Source: an uncultured Oscillospiraceae bacterium (GTDB lineage Bacteria; Bacillota; Clostridia; Oscillospirales; Oscillospiraceae). Taken from it: a stretch of 24,475 nucleotides of DNA. Shown here piece by piece: positions 7,518 to 15,473 of this stretch (the stretch's first letter is position 1; each line of letters begins with the position of its first letter). The notes under the pieces are model-generated. The model was not told where the DNA came from. It was given only the letters and a program-made list of their open reading frames with translations, and ran no database searches. A program made the position numbers and the translations under genes. Location: positions 1 through 24,475 of the forward strand of contig CAKUOS010000033.1 of assembly GCA_934670025.1 (NCBI GenBank), written 5' to 3'.

Positions 7518-7544
7518 GAGTGGGGAATCGTTCCCCACTCTTTT
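7518..7544 (+). promoter_or_regulatory. Terminator-like leader hairpin before rimP (probable NusA-responsive attenuator)
   Basis: A perfect 10-bp stem GAGTGGGGAA / TTCCCCACTC with a 3-base TCG loop is followed by a short, soon interrupted T-run (TTTTCTG). It begins about 22 bases into the predicted transcript and ends about 22 bases before the rimP start codon. The weak T-run is what would make termination depend on a factor. In Bacillus subtilis the equivalent operon is known to be autoregulated by NusA-dependent termination in its leader; that this hairpin does the same is inference. Confidence 0.7.
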
Positions 7545-7566
7545 CTGCTGGTAAGGGGGTTTTTTC

Positions 7567-8019
7567 TTGAAAGTAACGGAGCAGGTCGCGCAGTTCGCAG
7601 AGCCGATCGTGCAGGCGCACGGGTGTACGCTCTGGGACGTGGAATACGTCCGCGAGGGCGGCGAGTGGTTTTTGCGGCTGTACATCGACAAGGACGGCGG
7701 CGTGGACATTTCCGACTGCGAGGCCGTTTCCCGCGCGGTGGATCCGGTTCTCGACGAAAAGGACCCCATTCCCGACAGCTACAACTTTGAGGTCTGCTCG
7801 GCAGGACTCGATCGGCAGCTGAAGCGTCCCGGCGATTTCGCGCAGTTCATGGGCGCGTCCGTGTCGGTAAAGCTCTTCAGGCCCGTAAACGGCGCGAAGG
7901 AGTTCATCGGCACGCTCACCGGCTATGAAGACGGCGATGTCACCGTCGAATCCGCAGGAAACACGTATACATTCCGGAAAAACGAGGTCGCGCAGGTGCG
8001 GCTTCACGTCGAGTTTTAA
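7567..8019 (+). CDS. rimP: Ribosome maturation factor RimP
   Basis: A 150-residue cytoplasmic protein of normal family length, needed for late assembly of the 30S subunit. The N-terminal alpha/beta domain (about 1-80) carries the typical VEYVREGGEWFLRLYIDK block and an SxGLDRxLKRPGDF stretch; the C-terminal SH3-like barrel follows (about 85-150). The start is TTG at 7567, with AAGGGGG seven bases upstream; no in-frame ATG is near. It is the first gene of the operon, and nusA follows after 20 bases. Confidence 0.96.
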   Translation: MKVTEQVAQFAEPIVQAHGCTLWDVEYVREGGEWFLRLYIDKDGGVDISDCEAVSRAVDPVLDEKDPIPDSYNFEVCSAGLDRQLKRPGDFAQFMGASVSVKLFRPVNGAKEFIGTLTGYEDGDVTVESAGNTYTFRKNEVAQVRLHVEF

Positions 8020-8039
8020 CAGGGAGGAATTTCAAAAAC

Positions 8040-9155
8040 ATGAATGCCGAAATTTTTGCAGCGCTTGCGCAGCTTGAAAAAGAACGCGGGATCCCGCAGA
8101 GCTACATGGTCGAGAAGATCACGCAGGCTCTCGTCGCTGCATACAAAAAGGACAAGGACGGCTACACCGACAACGTCTTCGTCGAGGTCAAGGACAACGA
8201 TATGCATATGTATGTGCAGAAGGAAGTCGTCGACGACGTCATCACGCCCGCGACCGAGATCACGCTCGACGCCGCACGCAAGATCAGCAAGACCGCGCAG
8301 CTCGGCGATCTTGTGAACGTCGACGTGCAGACCAAGGCCTTCGGCCGCATCGCGGCGCAGACGGCCAAGCAGGTCATCATTCAGGGCATCCGCGAGGCCG
8401 AGCGCGGCATGGTGTTCGACACGTTCTCCTCCAAAGAGCACGAGATCCTCACCGGCACGGTCCTGCGCATCGAGCCCGCCACCAACGACATGACCATCCG
8501 CATCGGCGGCGGCAACGACAAGACCGACGCGCTGCTGTCCGCGTCCGAGCAGGTGCGCACCGAGTATTATCACGAGGGCGACCTCATCCGCGTTTACGTC
8601 GTCGAGGTCCGCCGCTCGACCAGAGGCCCGCAGGTCATCGTCTCCCGGACGCATCCGGGCCTTGTCAAGCGGCTGTTCGAGCTCGAAGTCCCGGAGATCG
8701 CCTCCGGTCTTGTCGAGGTCAAGTCCATCGCGCGTGAGGCAGGCTCCCGCACGAAGATCGCCGTGGCCGCCGCGCAGGAGGGCATCGATCCCGTCGGCGC
8801 GTGCGTCGGCACGCGCGGCGCAAGAGTCGGCGCGATCGTCGACGAGCTGCACGGCGAAAAGATGGACATCATCGTCTGGTCCGAGGACCCGGCGCAGTTC
8901 GTCGCGTCGGCGCTCTCCCCGGCGGACGTCAAGTCCGTCACGCTGCTGCCCGGCAGCGCAAAGGCCTGCCGCGTGATCGTCCCGGACGATCAGCTCTCGC
9001 TCGCCATCGGCAAGGAAGGCCAGAACGCGCGCCTGGCCGCGCGTCTGACGGGCTATAAGATCGACATCAAGCCCGCCTCGCAGGAGCAGGCGCTCGCCGA
9101 GCAGGACGCAGCCGAGGCCGAACCTGCGGAAGAAACGCCCGCCGAAGAGGCGTAA
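8040..9155 (+). CDS. nusA: Transcription termination/antitermination factor NusA
   Basis: A 371-residue RNA-polymerase-binding factor that acts in pausing, termination and antitermination. Order of parts: N-terminal domain, about 1-125; S1 domain, about 135-205; KH1, with GTRGARVG near residue 258; KH2, with AIGKEGQNARLAARL near 325; then a short acidic tail rich in Ala and Glu. It lacks the C-terminal acidic repeats of the Escherichia coli protein, as is usual in Bacillota. The ribosome site GGGAGGAA lies upstream of the ATG at 8040. Its presence in this operon supports the autoregulation proposed for the leader hairpin at 7518-7544. Confidence 0.98.
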   Translation: MNAEIFAALAQLEKERGIPQSYMVEKITQALVAAYKKDKDGYTDNVFVEVKDNDMHMYVQKEVVDDVITPATEITLDAARKISKTAQLGDLVNVDVQTKAFGRIAAQTAKQVIIQGIREAERGMVFDTFSSKEHEILTGTVLRIEPATNDMTIRIGGGNDKTDALLSASEQVRTEYYHEGDLIRVYVVEVRRSTRGPQVIVSRTHPGLVKRLFELEVPEIASGLVEVKSIAREAGSRTKIAVAAAQEGIDPVGACVGTRGARVGAIVDELHGEKMDIIVWSEDPAQFVASALSPADVKSVTLLPGSAKACRVIVPDDQLSLAIGKEGQNARLAARLTGYKIDIKPASQEQALAEQDAAEAEPAEETPAEEA

Positions 9156-9179
9156 ATTTCAGAAAAGGAGGCGCCTGTC

Positions 9180-9455
9180 ATGCCCAAGAAGATCCCCATG
9201 CGGCAATGCGTCGGATGCAGGGAAATGAAACCGAAAAAGGAACTGGTCCGCGTGGTCCGGAGCCCGGAGGGCGAGATCTCGCTCGATTTCCGCGGCAAGG
9301 CTCCCGGCCGGGGCGCTTACCTCTGCCCGCAGGCCGAATGTATGAAAAAGGCGATCAAGTCCAGGGCGCTCGAACGCGGCTTCGACTGCCAGATCCCGCA
9401 GGCGATCTACGACGCGCTGCTGGCAGGAATGGAGGCGGGCGACCATGACGGATAA
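9180..9455 (+). CDS. rnpM: RNase P modulator RnpM (YlxR, DUF448)
   Basis: A 91-residue RNA-binding protein. The N-terminal RQCVGCR and the GRGAYLC block are the DUF448 hallmarks. Recent work in Bacillus subtilis identifies YlxR as an RNase P RNA-binding modulator; transfer of that role here is by family. AAGGAGG lies upstream of the ATG. Its end overlaps ylxQ by 11 bases, so the two are probably translationally coupled. Confidence 0.95.
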   Translation: MPKKIPMRQCVGCREMKPKKELVRVVRSPEGEISLDFRGKAPGRGAYLCPQAECMKKAIKSRALERGFDCQIPQAIYDALLAGMEAGDHDG

Positions 9456-9867
9456 CGAACAGCGGGCGCTGCGTCTTCTGGGTCTGGCCCGCCGGGCAAG
9501 GCTGCTGGAGATCGGCGAAGAGCCCGCCGGCATCGCCTGCCGAAGCGGCAAGGCGCGGCTGCTGCTCGTGGCGAAGGACGCGGGCGACCACACGTTCCGC
9601 CGCGCAAGATCATTTGTCTCGGGTAAAAAATGCCCGTATCTTTGCGTCCCATACACCAAGGCCGAGCTTGGCGACGGTCTTGGCTGCAACGCCTGCGCGC
9701 TGTGCGCGATGACGGACGCCGCATTCGCCAGGAATTTTCTGCAAACGCTTGCCGCACCGGGCTCGGAAGAGATCCTGGCCCAGCTGACCGAGCAGGCGCA
9801 GCGCATCCAGGCCCGCAAAAAGGAAGCCGAAGCGCACAGAAAAAACGTAAAAATGGGGAAGAAATAA
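9445..9867 (+). CDS. ylxQ: L7Ae-family RNA-binding protein YlxQ
   Basis: A 140-residue member of the L7Ae/L30e/S12e group, which binds kink-turn RNA. The start matches YlxQ-type proteins (LLGLARRARLLEIG...), followed by the alpha/beta sandwich up to about residue 100. It is longer than the roughly 100-residue Bacillus protein: residues about 107-140 form a charged, probably helical tail rich in Lys, Arg and Gln. Five cysteines fall within about 30 residues (KKCPYLC, then GCNACALC), which is unusual for this fold. The start ATG lies inside the end of rnpM. Confidence 0.93.
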   Translation: MTDNEQRALRLLGLARRARLLEIGEEPAGIACRSGKARLLLVAKDAGDHTFRRARSFVSGKKCPYLCVPYTKAELGDGLGCNACALCAMTDAAFARNFLQTLAAPGSEEILAQLTEQAQRIQARKKEAEAHRKNVKMGKK

Positions 9868-9882
9868 CCGGAGGTGGCTGTA

Positions 9883-12303
9883 TTGAGTATTGAAGTGAAA
9901 CAGAAGATCAAGGAAGTGGCTGACGATTTTGCGATGCCCGCAAAAAACCTCATCGAGATCGTCGGAAAATTCTATGACAAGCCGAAGAGCAGCTCCCAGA
10001 ACCTGACGGAAGACCAGCTGAACGTGATTTTCGACTATATCACGCAGCAGAACCAGATCGATTCCATCGAGCAGGTCTTTGCGGCCGCCGCCGCAAAGAA
10101 GGCGCAGAGCGCGCCCGCACCGGCTCCCGCGCCTGCCGCGCAGCCGAAGCCCGCGCAGAATCAGAATAACCAGCCGCGTCCGCAGCAGGGCAATCCGCCG
10201 CGTCCGCAGCAGAACAATCAGAACGGCCCGCGTCCGCAGCAGCCGCAGAGCAATCCGCCGCGCCCGCAGCAGAACAACCAGCCGCAGGCCGCGCAGCCGG
10301 CCAAGCAGCCGCAGCCCGAGCGCAAGCGCGAGCGCCGCGTCATCGACACGAGCGCCGTCACCGTCAACGCCGACCGCTATGACGACCGTGTCGACTCGCT
10401 CGTCTCCGACCGCGTGCAGAATTACCAGAGCGGCAAGCAGAAGATCGGCAACAAGAACAAAAAACAGCAGCAGGCCAAGCGCTTCGGCACCAAGTCCCGC
10501 TCCGAGGAGCAGGAAAAGATGCGCCGGCTCCAGCTTGAGATCGCCAAAAAGGCGCAGCTGGTCGTCAAGATCCCCGACGAGATCACCGTCGGCGAGCTGG
10601 CCTCCCGCATGAAGAAAACGGCCGCCGAGGTCATCAAGTGCCTGCTCAAAAACGGCGTGATGGCCACGGTCAACCAGACCATCGACTTTGACACGGCGGA
10701 ATTCGTCGCCACGGAGCTTGGCTGCAAGGTCGAGCACGAGGTCATCGTCACGATCGAAGAGCGGCTGTTCGACGATCATCAGGACACCGCCGACGAGCTC
10801 GTCACCCGTCCGCCGGTCGTGGTCGTCATGGGCCACGTCGACCACGGCAAGACGAGTCTGCTCGACTATATCCGCCACGCGAAGGTCGCGGCCGGCGAGG
10901 CCGGCGGCATCACGCAGCACATCGGCGCGTATACCGTGCAGATCAACGACCAGCCCATCACCTTCCTCGATACCCCGGGCCACGCGGCCTTCACCGAGAT
11001 GCGCGCGCGCGGCGCGATGTGCACCGACATCGCCATTCTTGTCGTCGCCGCGGACGACGGCATCATGCCGCAGACCATCGAGGCCATCAACCATGCCAAG
11101 GCCGCCGAGATCCCCATCATCGTGGCCGTCAACAAGATGGATAAGCACGGCGCGAACCCCGACCGCATCCTGACCCAGCTGACCGAGCACGGTCTGACCC
11201 CGGCCGAGTGGGGCGGCGAGACGGAAGTCTGCAAGATCTCCGCGAAGACCGGCATGGGCATCGACGAGCTGCTCGAGACCGTCATCCTGACGGCCGAGAT
11301 GGAGGAGCTCAAGGCCAACCCGAACCGCGCGGGCAAGGGCTGCGTCCTCGAAGCGCGGCTCGACAAGAACCGCGGCCCGATCGCAACGCTGCTCGTCCAG
11401 AACGGCACGCTGCGGCAGTCTGACCTCATCATCGCGGGCACGGCCGTCGGCCGCGTGCGCGTCATGACGAACGACAAGGGCGCGCAGGTCAAGGAAGCGG
11501 GCCCGTCCGTCCCGGTCGAGATCACCGGCCTTGCCGAGGTCCCCGCGCCCGGCGATGAATTCAGCGTCGTCTCCGACGAACGCATGGCGCGCCAGCTCGT
11601 CGAGCAGCGCAAGCAGAAGATCAAGGACGACGCCAACAAGCTCAACCAGAAGGTCACGCTCGAGAGCCTGTTCTCCAAGCTGCAGGAGGGCGAGATGAAG
11701 GAGCTGAACCTCATCGTCAAGGCAGACGTGCAGGGCTCGGCGGAAGCCGTCAAGGCCTCGCTCGAAAAGCTGTCGAACGAGGAGGTCCGCGTGCGCGTCA
11801 TCCATGCGGGCGTCGGCGCGATCAACGAGTCCGATATTTTGCTTGCCTCCACGTCCAACGCCATCGTCATCGGCTTCAACGTCCGCCCGAACGAGCTGGC
11901 GCAGGCCGCCGCGAAGCGCGACAAGGTCGATATGCGGATGTACCGCGTCATCTACGACGCCATCAACGAGATCACCGACGCCATGAAGGGTATGCTGGCG
12001 CCGAAGTTCCGCGAAGCCGTCATCGGCCACGCCGAGGTCCGTCAGACCTACAAGGTCTCCGCCATCGGCACGATCGCCGGCTGCTATGTCAAGGACGGCA
12101 AGATCACGCGCGACGCATCCGTGCGCGTGCTGCGTGACAATATCGTCATCCACGAGGGCAAGCTCGGCTCTTTGCAGCGCTTCAAGGACGCCGTCAGGGA
12201 GGTCGCCGCGGGCTACGAATGCGGTATGTCCATTGAAAAGTTCAACGACATCAAGGAAGGCGACATTTTCGAATGCTTCGTCATGGAACAGATCAAAGAG
12301 TAA
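9883..12303 (+). CDS. infB: Translation initiation factor IF-2
   Basis: An 806-residue GTPase that brings initiator tRNA to the 30S subunit and promotes subunit joining. Parts in order: IF2_N domain, about 1-50; a low-complexity Pro/Gln/Asn linker, about 75-150, containing PRPQQ repeats; second IF2_N region, about 225-280; G domain with G1 GHVDHGKT (from 317), G3 DTPGH (from 363), G4 NKMD (from 417) and an SAKTG G5; then domains II, III and IV with the fMet-tRNA binding C-terminus. The start is TTG at 9883, because GGAGGTG (9870-9876) is six bases before it. An in-frame GTG at 9874 is part of that ribosome site and cannot be the start. Confidence 0.98.
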   Translation: MSIEVKQKIKEVADDFAMPAKNLIEIVGKFYDKPKSSSQNLTEDQLNVIFDYITQQNQIDSIEQVFAAAAAKKAQSAPAPAPAPAAQPKPAQNQNNQPRPQQGNPPRPQQNNQNGPRPQQPQSNPPRPQQNNQPQAAQPAKQPQPERKRERRVIDTSAVTVNADRYDDRVDSLVSDRVQNYQSGKQKIGNKNKKQQQAKRFGTKSRSEEQEKMRRLQLEIAKKAQLVVKIPDEITVGELASRMKKTAAEVIKCLLKNGVMATVNQTIDFDTAEFVATELGCKVEHEVIVTIEERLFDDHQDTADELVTRPPVVVVMGHVDHGKTSLLDYIRHAKVAAGEAGGITQHIGAYTVQINDQPITFLDTPGHAAFTEMRARGAMCTDIAILVVAADDGIMPQTIEAINHAKAAEIPIIVAVNKMDKHGANPDRILTQLTEHGLTPAEWGGETEVCKISAKTGMGIDELLETVILTAEMEELKANPNRAGKGCVLEARLDKNRGPIATLLVQNGTLRQSDLIIAGTAVGRVRVMTNDKGAQVKEAGPSVPVEITGLAEVPAPGDEFSVVSDERMARQLVEQRKQKIKDDANKLNQKVTLESLFSKLQEGEMKELNLIVKADVQGSAEAVKASLEKLSNEEVRVRVIHAGVGAINESDILLASTSNAIVIGFNVRPNELAQAAAKRDKVDMRMYRVIYDAINEITDAMKGMLAPKFREAVIGHAEVRQTYKVSAIGTIAGCYVKDGKITRDASVRVLRDNIVIHEGKLGSLQRFKDAVREVAAGYECGMSIEKFNDIKEGDIFECFVMEQIKE
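10171..10290 (+). repeat. PRPQQ-coding repeat in the infB linker
   Basis: Four degenerate direct repeats of about 25-35 bases encode PRPQQ followed by variable N/Q/G/P residues, with CCGCGTCCGCAGCAG as the recurring DNA core. They lie in the disordered linker between the two IF2_N regions. Such repeats are prone to slippage, so copy number may differ among strains. Confidence 0.85.
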
Positions 12304-12307
12304 CAAC

Positions 12308-12352
12308 GGTACGGGAAGCGCCGCGGCGCGGCGCTTCCCGACCCGGTTTTTT
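12308..12352 (+). terminator. Terminator-like hairpin between infB and rbfA
   Basis: A 13-bp perfect stem (12312-12324 with 12328-12340, loop GGC), extendable by GGT/ACC around one bulged base, is followed by CGG and six T at 12347-12352. It sits inside the operon, just before the rbfA ribosome site. The gap before the T-run should weaken it, so a partial terminator or an mRNA processing/stabilising hairpin is the likely role. Confidence 0.6.
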
Positions 12353-12365
12353 GTAAGGAGGGCCT

Positions 12366-12746
12366 ATGGCTTCCAATCGAATCGGCCGGATCAACGAGGA
12401 GATCCAGCGCGAGCTTTCCGAGCTCATCCGCACGCTCAAGGATCCGCGCGTGCAGACGATGATCTCCATCACGCGCGTGGACACCACGCCCGATCTGCGC
12501 TACAGCAAAATTTACGTCAGCGTGCTCGAAGAGGCGCGATCGCAGGACGCCGTCCGCGGGCTAAAGTCCGCAAGCGGCTGGCTGCGGCGCGAGCTCGGCA
12601 GCCGCTTGCAGTTGCGCTACACCCCGGAGCTTGTCTTCACGGAGGACGACTCTTTAAAATACGGCGCGCGTATGTTCGATCTTCTGGAGAAGCTCGAACG
12701 GCAGGAGGCCGCGCGGGAGGCCGGGAAAGCAAATGACGAGGGCTGA
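12366..12746 (+). CDS. rbfA: Ribosome-binding factor A
   Basis: A 126-residue KH-fold protein that binds the 30S subunit during maturation near helix 1 of 16S rRNA. The N-terminus RIGRINEEIQRELSELI and the block DPRVQTMISITRV are family hallmarks. The ribosome site AAGGAGGG lies seven bases before the ATG. Its end overlaps nrnA by 14 bases, suggesting coupled translation. Confidence 0.97.
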   Translation: MASNRIGRINEEIQRELSELIRTLKDPRVQTMISITRVDTTPDLRYSKIYVSVLEEARSQDAVRGLKSASGWLRRELGSRLQLRYTPELVFTEDDSLKYGARMFDLLEKLERQEAAREAGKANDEG

Positions 12747-13680
12747 ATTCTGCGCGTTTCTGCGCGAAAACGACAATTATATCGTCCTGACGCACCGCCG
12801 CCCCGACGGCGACGCCATCGGCTGCGCGGCGGCTCTGACGCTGGGGCTGCGCCAGCTGGGGAAAACGGCGTTCGTGCTGCAAAACGAGCAGTTTACGCCG
12901 CGCTTCGCGCCGTATCTGGCAGGGCTCGTCTGCGCGCAGCCGCCGCAGGACGCGACCGTCATCTCGGCAGATATCGCGTCGGAGGGGCTGCTGTCCTTCG
13001 ACGCCGTGCGGCTGGGGCTGTACCCCGTCTGCGCCGTCGACCATCACGGCAGCAACTCGCTGACCTGCCCGAAGCTCGTCGAGGCCGACAAGGCCGCGTG
13101 CGGCGAGATCGTGTATGCGCTCCTGCTCATGCTCGGCGTGACGATCACAAAGCCCATCGCCGGGAGTCTGTACGTGGCGATCTCCACCGATACGGGCTGC
13201 TTCAAATTCTCCAACACCACCGCCAACACCCACCGCACCGCCGCCGCGCTCATCGAGGCCGGCGCGGATGCGTACCCCATCAACAAGGTCTTTTTTGACA
13301 CGAAGAGCTTTTCGCGCCTGCGGCTCGAATCCCGGCTCACGGACACGATGGAATTTTTCGCCGGCGGCGCCGTCGGCGTGTGCGCGATGCCAAAGAGCCT
13401 GCTCGCCGAATTCTCCGTCACGGAGGACGATCTGGACTCCATCTCCGGTTTTGCCCGGAGCATCGAGGGCGTGAAGATCGGCGTCATGATCCGCGAGGTC
13501 GAAGACGGGCTCGGCAAGATCAGCCTGCGCACCGAAGCGCCGTATGACGCATCGAAGATCTGCGGCCTGCTCGGCGGCGGCGGTCATGCCGCGGCGGCGG
13601 GTGCAAGCGTCCCGGGCGGCATCGAGGGCGCAAAAACGGCAATTTTGCAGGCGCTTCGCACCAGCGGCGTCGAACTGTAA
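12733..13680 (+). CDS. nrnA: DHH/DHHA1 phosphoesterase NrnA (oligoribonuclease / pAp phosphatase)
   Basis: A 315-residue Mn-dependent phosphoesterase. The DHH domain (about 1-190) has HRRPDGDAIG near residue 20 and the DHH motif in VDHHGSNS; the DHHA1 domain ends with the GGGGHAAAAGA glycine-rich motif near residue 280. The family degrades nanoRNAs of 2-5 nucleotides and converts pAp to AMP. Its place between rbfA and truB is the usual one in Bacillota. The start overlaps the end of rbfA; a GGGAGG lies 12 bases upstream, a little far. Confidence 0.94.
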   Translation: MTRAEFCAFLRENDNYIVLTHRRPDGDAIGCAAALTLGLRQLGKTAFVLQNEQFTPRFAPYLAGLVCAQPPQDATVISADIASEGLLSFDAVRLGLYPVCAVDHHGSNSLTCPKLVEADKAACGEIVYALLLMLGVTITKPIAGSLYVAISTDTGCFKFSNTTANTHRTAAALIEAGADAYPINKVFFDTKSFSRLRLESRLTDTMEFFAGGAVGVCAMPKSLLAEFSVTEDDLDSISGFARSIEGVKIGVMIREVEDGLGKISLRTEAPYDASKICGLLGGGGHAAAAGASVPGGIEGAKTAILQALRTSGVEL

Positions 13681-13690
13681 AGGATCAGAT

Positions 13691-14581
13691 ATGGCAAACG
13701 GAATCATCGTCATCGACAAGAGCGCCGGTTGGACGAGTCAGGATGTTGCGGCCAAGCTGCGCGGCGTGTTTCACGAACGCCGCGTGGGCCACGGCGGCAC
13801 GCTCGACCCGATGGCCACGGGCGTTCTGCCCATTTTTGTCGGCCGCGCGACACGCGCGGCGGAATTTCTCGAATCCGCGGAAAAAGAATACATCGCCGGG
13901 CTTCGCCTGGGGCTTGTGACCGATACGCAGGACATCACCGGGACTGTTTTGCAGGAAAACCCCGTGGACGTCTCCCGCGAGGCCGTTGAGACGGCGCTGC
14001 GGCGCTTTCTCGGCCCGCAGGAGCAGATCCCTCCCATGTACTCGGCCGTCAAGATAAACGGGCAGAAGCTCTACGAGCTGGCCCGCAAGGGCAAGGAGGT
14101 CGCGCGCCGGCCGCGCGCGATCACCATCCACGCGCTCGAGCTCGTCGCGGGCTCCGGCCGCGACTATACGCTGCGCGTGCGCTGCTCCAAGGGCACATAT
14201 GTGCGCACGCTGTGCCACGATCTGGGCGCGGCGCTCGGCTGCGGCGGCTGTATGTCGTCGCTGCGGCGCGTGCGCGCGGGCAGCTTTACGATCGAACAGG
14301 CCGTCACGATGGAGCAGCTGCTCGCCTTCGCCGCGCAGAACGATCCGCAGGACGCGCTCATGCCGGTCGACGCGCTGTTCGCGGCGTATCCGCCGCTGAT
14401 CGTCACGATGCAGCAGGCCGTGCGTCTGAAAAACGGCGCGCAGGTCAAAGACCGGCAGTTCGCGCCCGGCACGTACCGCGTATTCGCCGAGGACGGCGAA
14501 TTTCTGCTGCTCGGCCGCGTGGAGGATATGACGCTCAGCACCATCAAGAGTTTTTTCGAGGTGAACACACTTGGCACATGA
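13691..14581 (+). CDS. truB: tRNA pseudouridine(55) synthase TruB
   Basis: A 296-residue enzyme that makes the T-loop pseudouridine 55 in tRNA. The N-terminus reads MANGIIVIDKSAGWTS. The catalytic aspartate is D39 in GTLDPMATG, within the GHGGTLDPMATGVLP signature. The open frame reaches back into nrnA, but the ATG at 13691, preceded by AAAGGA ending about seven bases before it, gives the canonical N-terminus. The C-terminal PUA-like region is present. The stop overlaps the ribF start by 11 bases. Confidence 0.97.
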   Translation: MANGIIVIDKSAGWTSQDVAAKLRGVFHERRVGHGGTLDPMATGVLPIFVGRATRAAEFLESAEKEYIAGLRLGLVTDTQDITGTVLQENPVDVSREAVETALRRFLGPQEQIPPMYSAVKINGQKLYELARKGKEVARRPRAITIHALELVAGSGRDYTLRVRCSKGTYVRTLCHDLGAALGCGGCMSSLRRVRAGSFTIEQAVTMEQLLAFAAQNDPQDALMPVDALFAAYPPLIVTMQQAVRLKNGAQVKDRQFAPGTYRVFAEDGEFLLLGRVEDMTLSTIKSFFEVNTLGT

Positions 14582-15473
14582 CCGCGCTGTCGCGCTCGGA
14601 TTTTTCGACGGTATCCATCTGGGCCATGCCGCGCTTTTGAACAGAACGCGCCTGCGCGCGTCGCAGCTCGGTCTGCGTGCCGCGGCCATGAGCTTCGACA
14701 CGCATCCGGACACGCTCGTCTTCGGCAGCGAAGTGCCGCTGCTGAACACGATGGCCGAACGCGAGCTGCTCATGCGGCGGCTGTGCGGCATCGAAGAGGT
14801 CGTCTTCGCGCATTTTGACGCGGAAATGATGCATATGCCGTGGCAGACGTTCGTCACGGAGTATCTTGCCGCGCAGCTCGGCGCGAAATATGTCGTCTGC
14901 GGCCACGATTACCGCTTCGGCGACCGCGGCACGGGCGACGCGGAAAAATTGCAGGCGCTGTGCCGGGAGCTTGGGATCGGCTGCGACATCATCCCGGAGA
15001 TCACGCTGGAGGGAAAAACCGTCAGCTCCACCTGCATCCGCCAGCTCTTGCAGGCAGGCGAATGCCAGACCGCCGCGCGCTTTCTCGGCCACGGCCATCT
15101 CATCTCCGGAACCGTGCAGTGCGGCGCAGGCCGCGGCGCAGGGCTTGGCTTCCCGACGGCGAATCTGCCGCTGGCGCCCGGCATCCTCGTGCCCGCGTTC
15201 GGCGTCTATCGCGCCGAGGCGGAGATCGGCGGCCGGCGCTACCCCGCCGTGGCCAATCTCGGCGTCCACCCGACGGTCGGCGCGTTGGCCGCGCCGATTC
15301 TGGAGACGAATCTCATCGGCTTCTCCGGAGATCTTTACGGAAAGGAACTGACCGTCTGGCTTCAGGATCACCTGCGCGGCGAGCGCGCGTTCCACAGCGC
15401 GGAGGAGCTGCGCGCGCAGGTGCTGCACGACCGGCGGACGGTCGCGGAATTCTATGCAGCTTCAGAGACTTGA
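14571..15473 (+). CDS. ribF: Bifunctional riboflavin kinase / FAD synthetase RibF
   Basis: A 300-residue enzyme converting riboflavin to FMN and then FAD. The N-terminal nucleotidyltransferase domain has GFFDGIHLGH, GHDYRFG and a STCIRQLL stretch; the C-terminal flavokinase domain has GLGFPTANL near residue 190. The start is TTG at 14571, with GAGGTG seven bases before it. An in-frame stop at 14562-14564 excludes any longer form, so only about 10 residues precede the FFDG motif, fewer than the roughly 20 in many homologues. It overlaps truB at the front and the GNAT gene at the back. FMN made here could serve the flavodiiron fusion elsewhere in the window. Confidence 0.97.
   Translation: MAHDRAVALGFFDGIHLGHAALLNRTRLRASQLGLRAAAMSFDTHPDTLVFGSEVPLLNTMAERELLMRRLCGIEEVVFAHFDAEMMHMPWQTFVTEYLAAQLGAKYVVCGHDYRFGDRGTGDAEKLQALCRELGIGCDIIPEITLEGKTVSSTCIRQLLQAGECQTAARFLGHGHLISGTVQCGAGRGAGLGFPTANLPLAPGILVPAFGVYRAEAEIGGRRYPAVANLGVHPTVGALAAPILETNLIGFSGDLYGKELTVWLQDHLRGERAFHSAEELRAQVLHDRRTVAEFYAASET

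Noticed and set aside
10171..10290. Repeats in infB considered as a CRISPR-like array
   Set aside because: They are in-frame, degenerate, of uneven spacing and encode a known low-complexity linker; there are no cas genes.
9610..12306. Open frame of 898 codons on the minus strand opposite infB
   Set aside because: Antisense shadow of infB and ylxQ; composition is extreme and no ribosome site or promoter supports it.
13544..13690. Upstream extension of the truB frame into nrnA
   Set aside because: The extension is the shadow of the nrnA end; the canonical TruB N-terminus starts at the ATG at 13691 with its own ribosome site.
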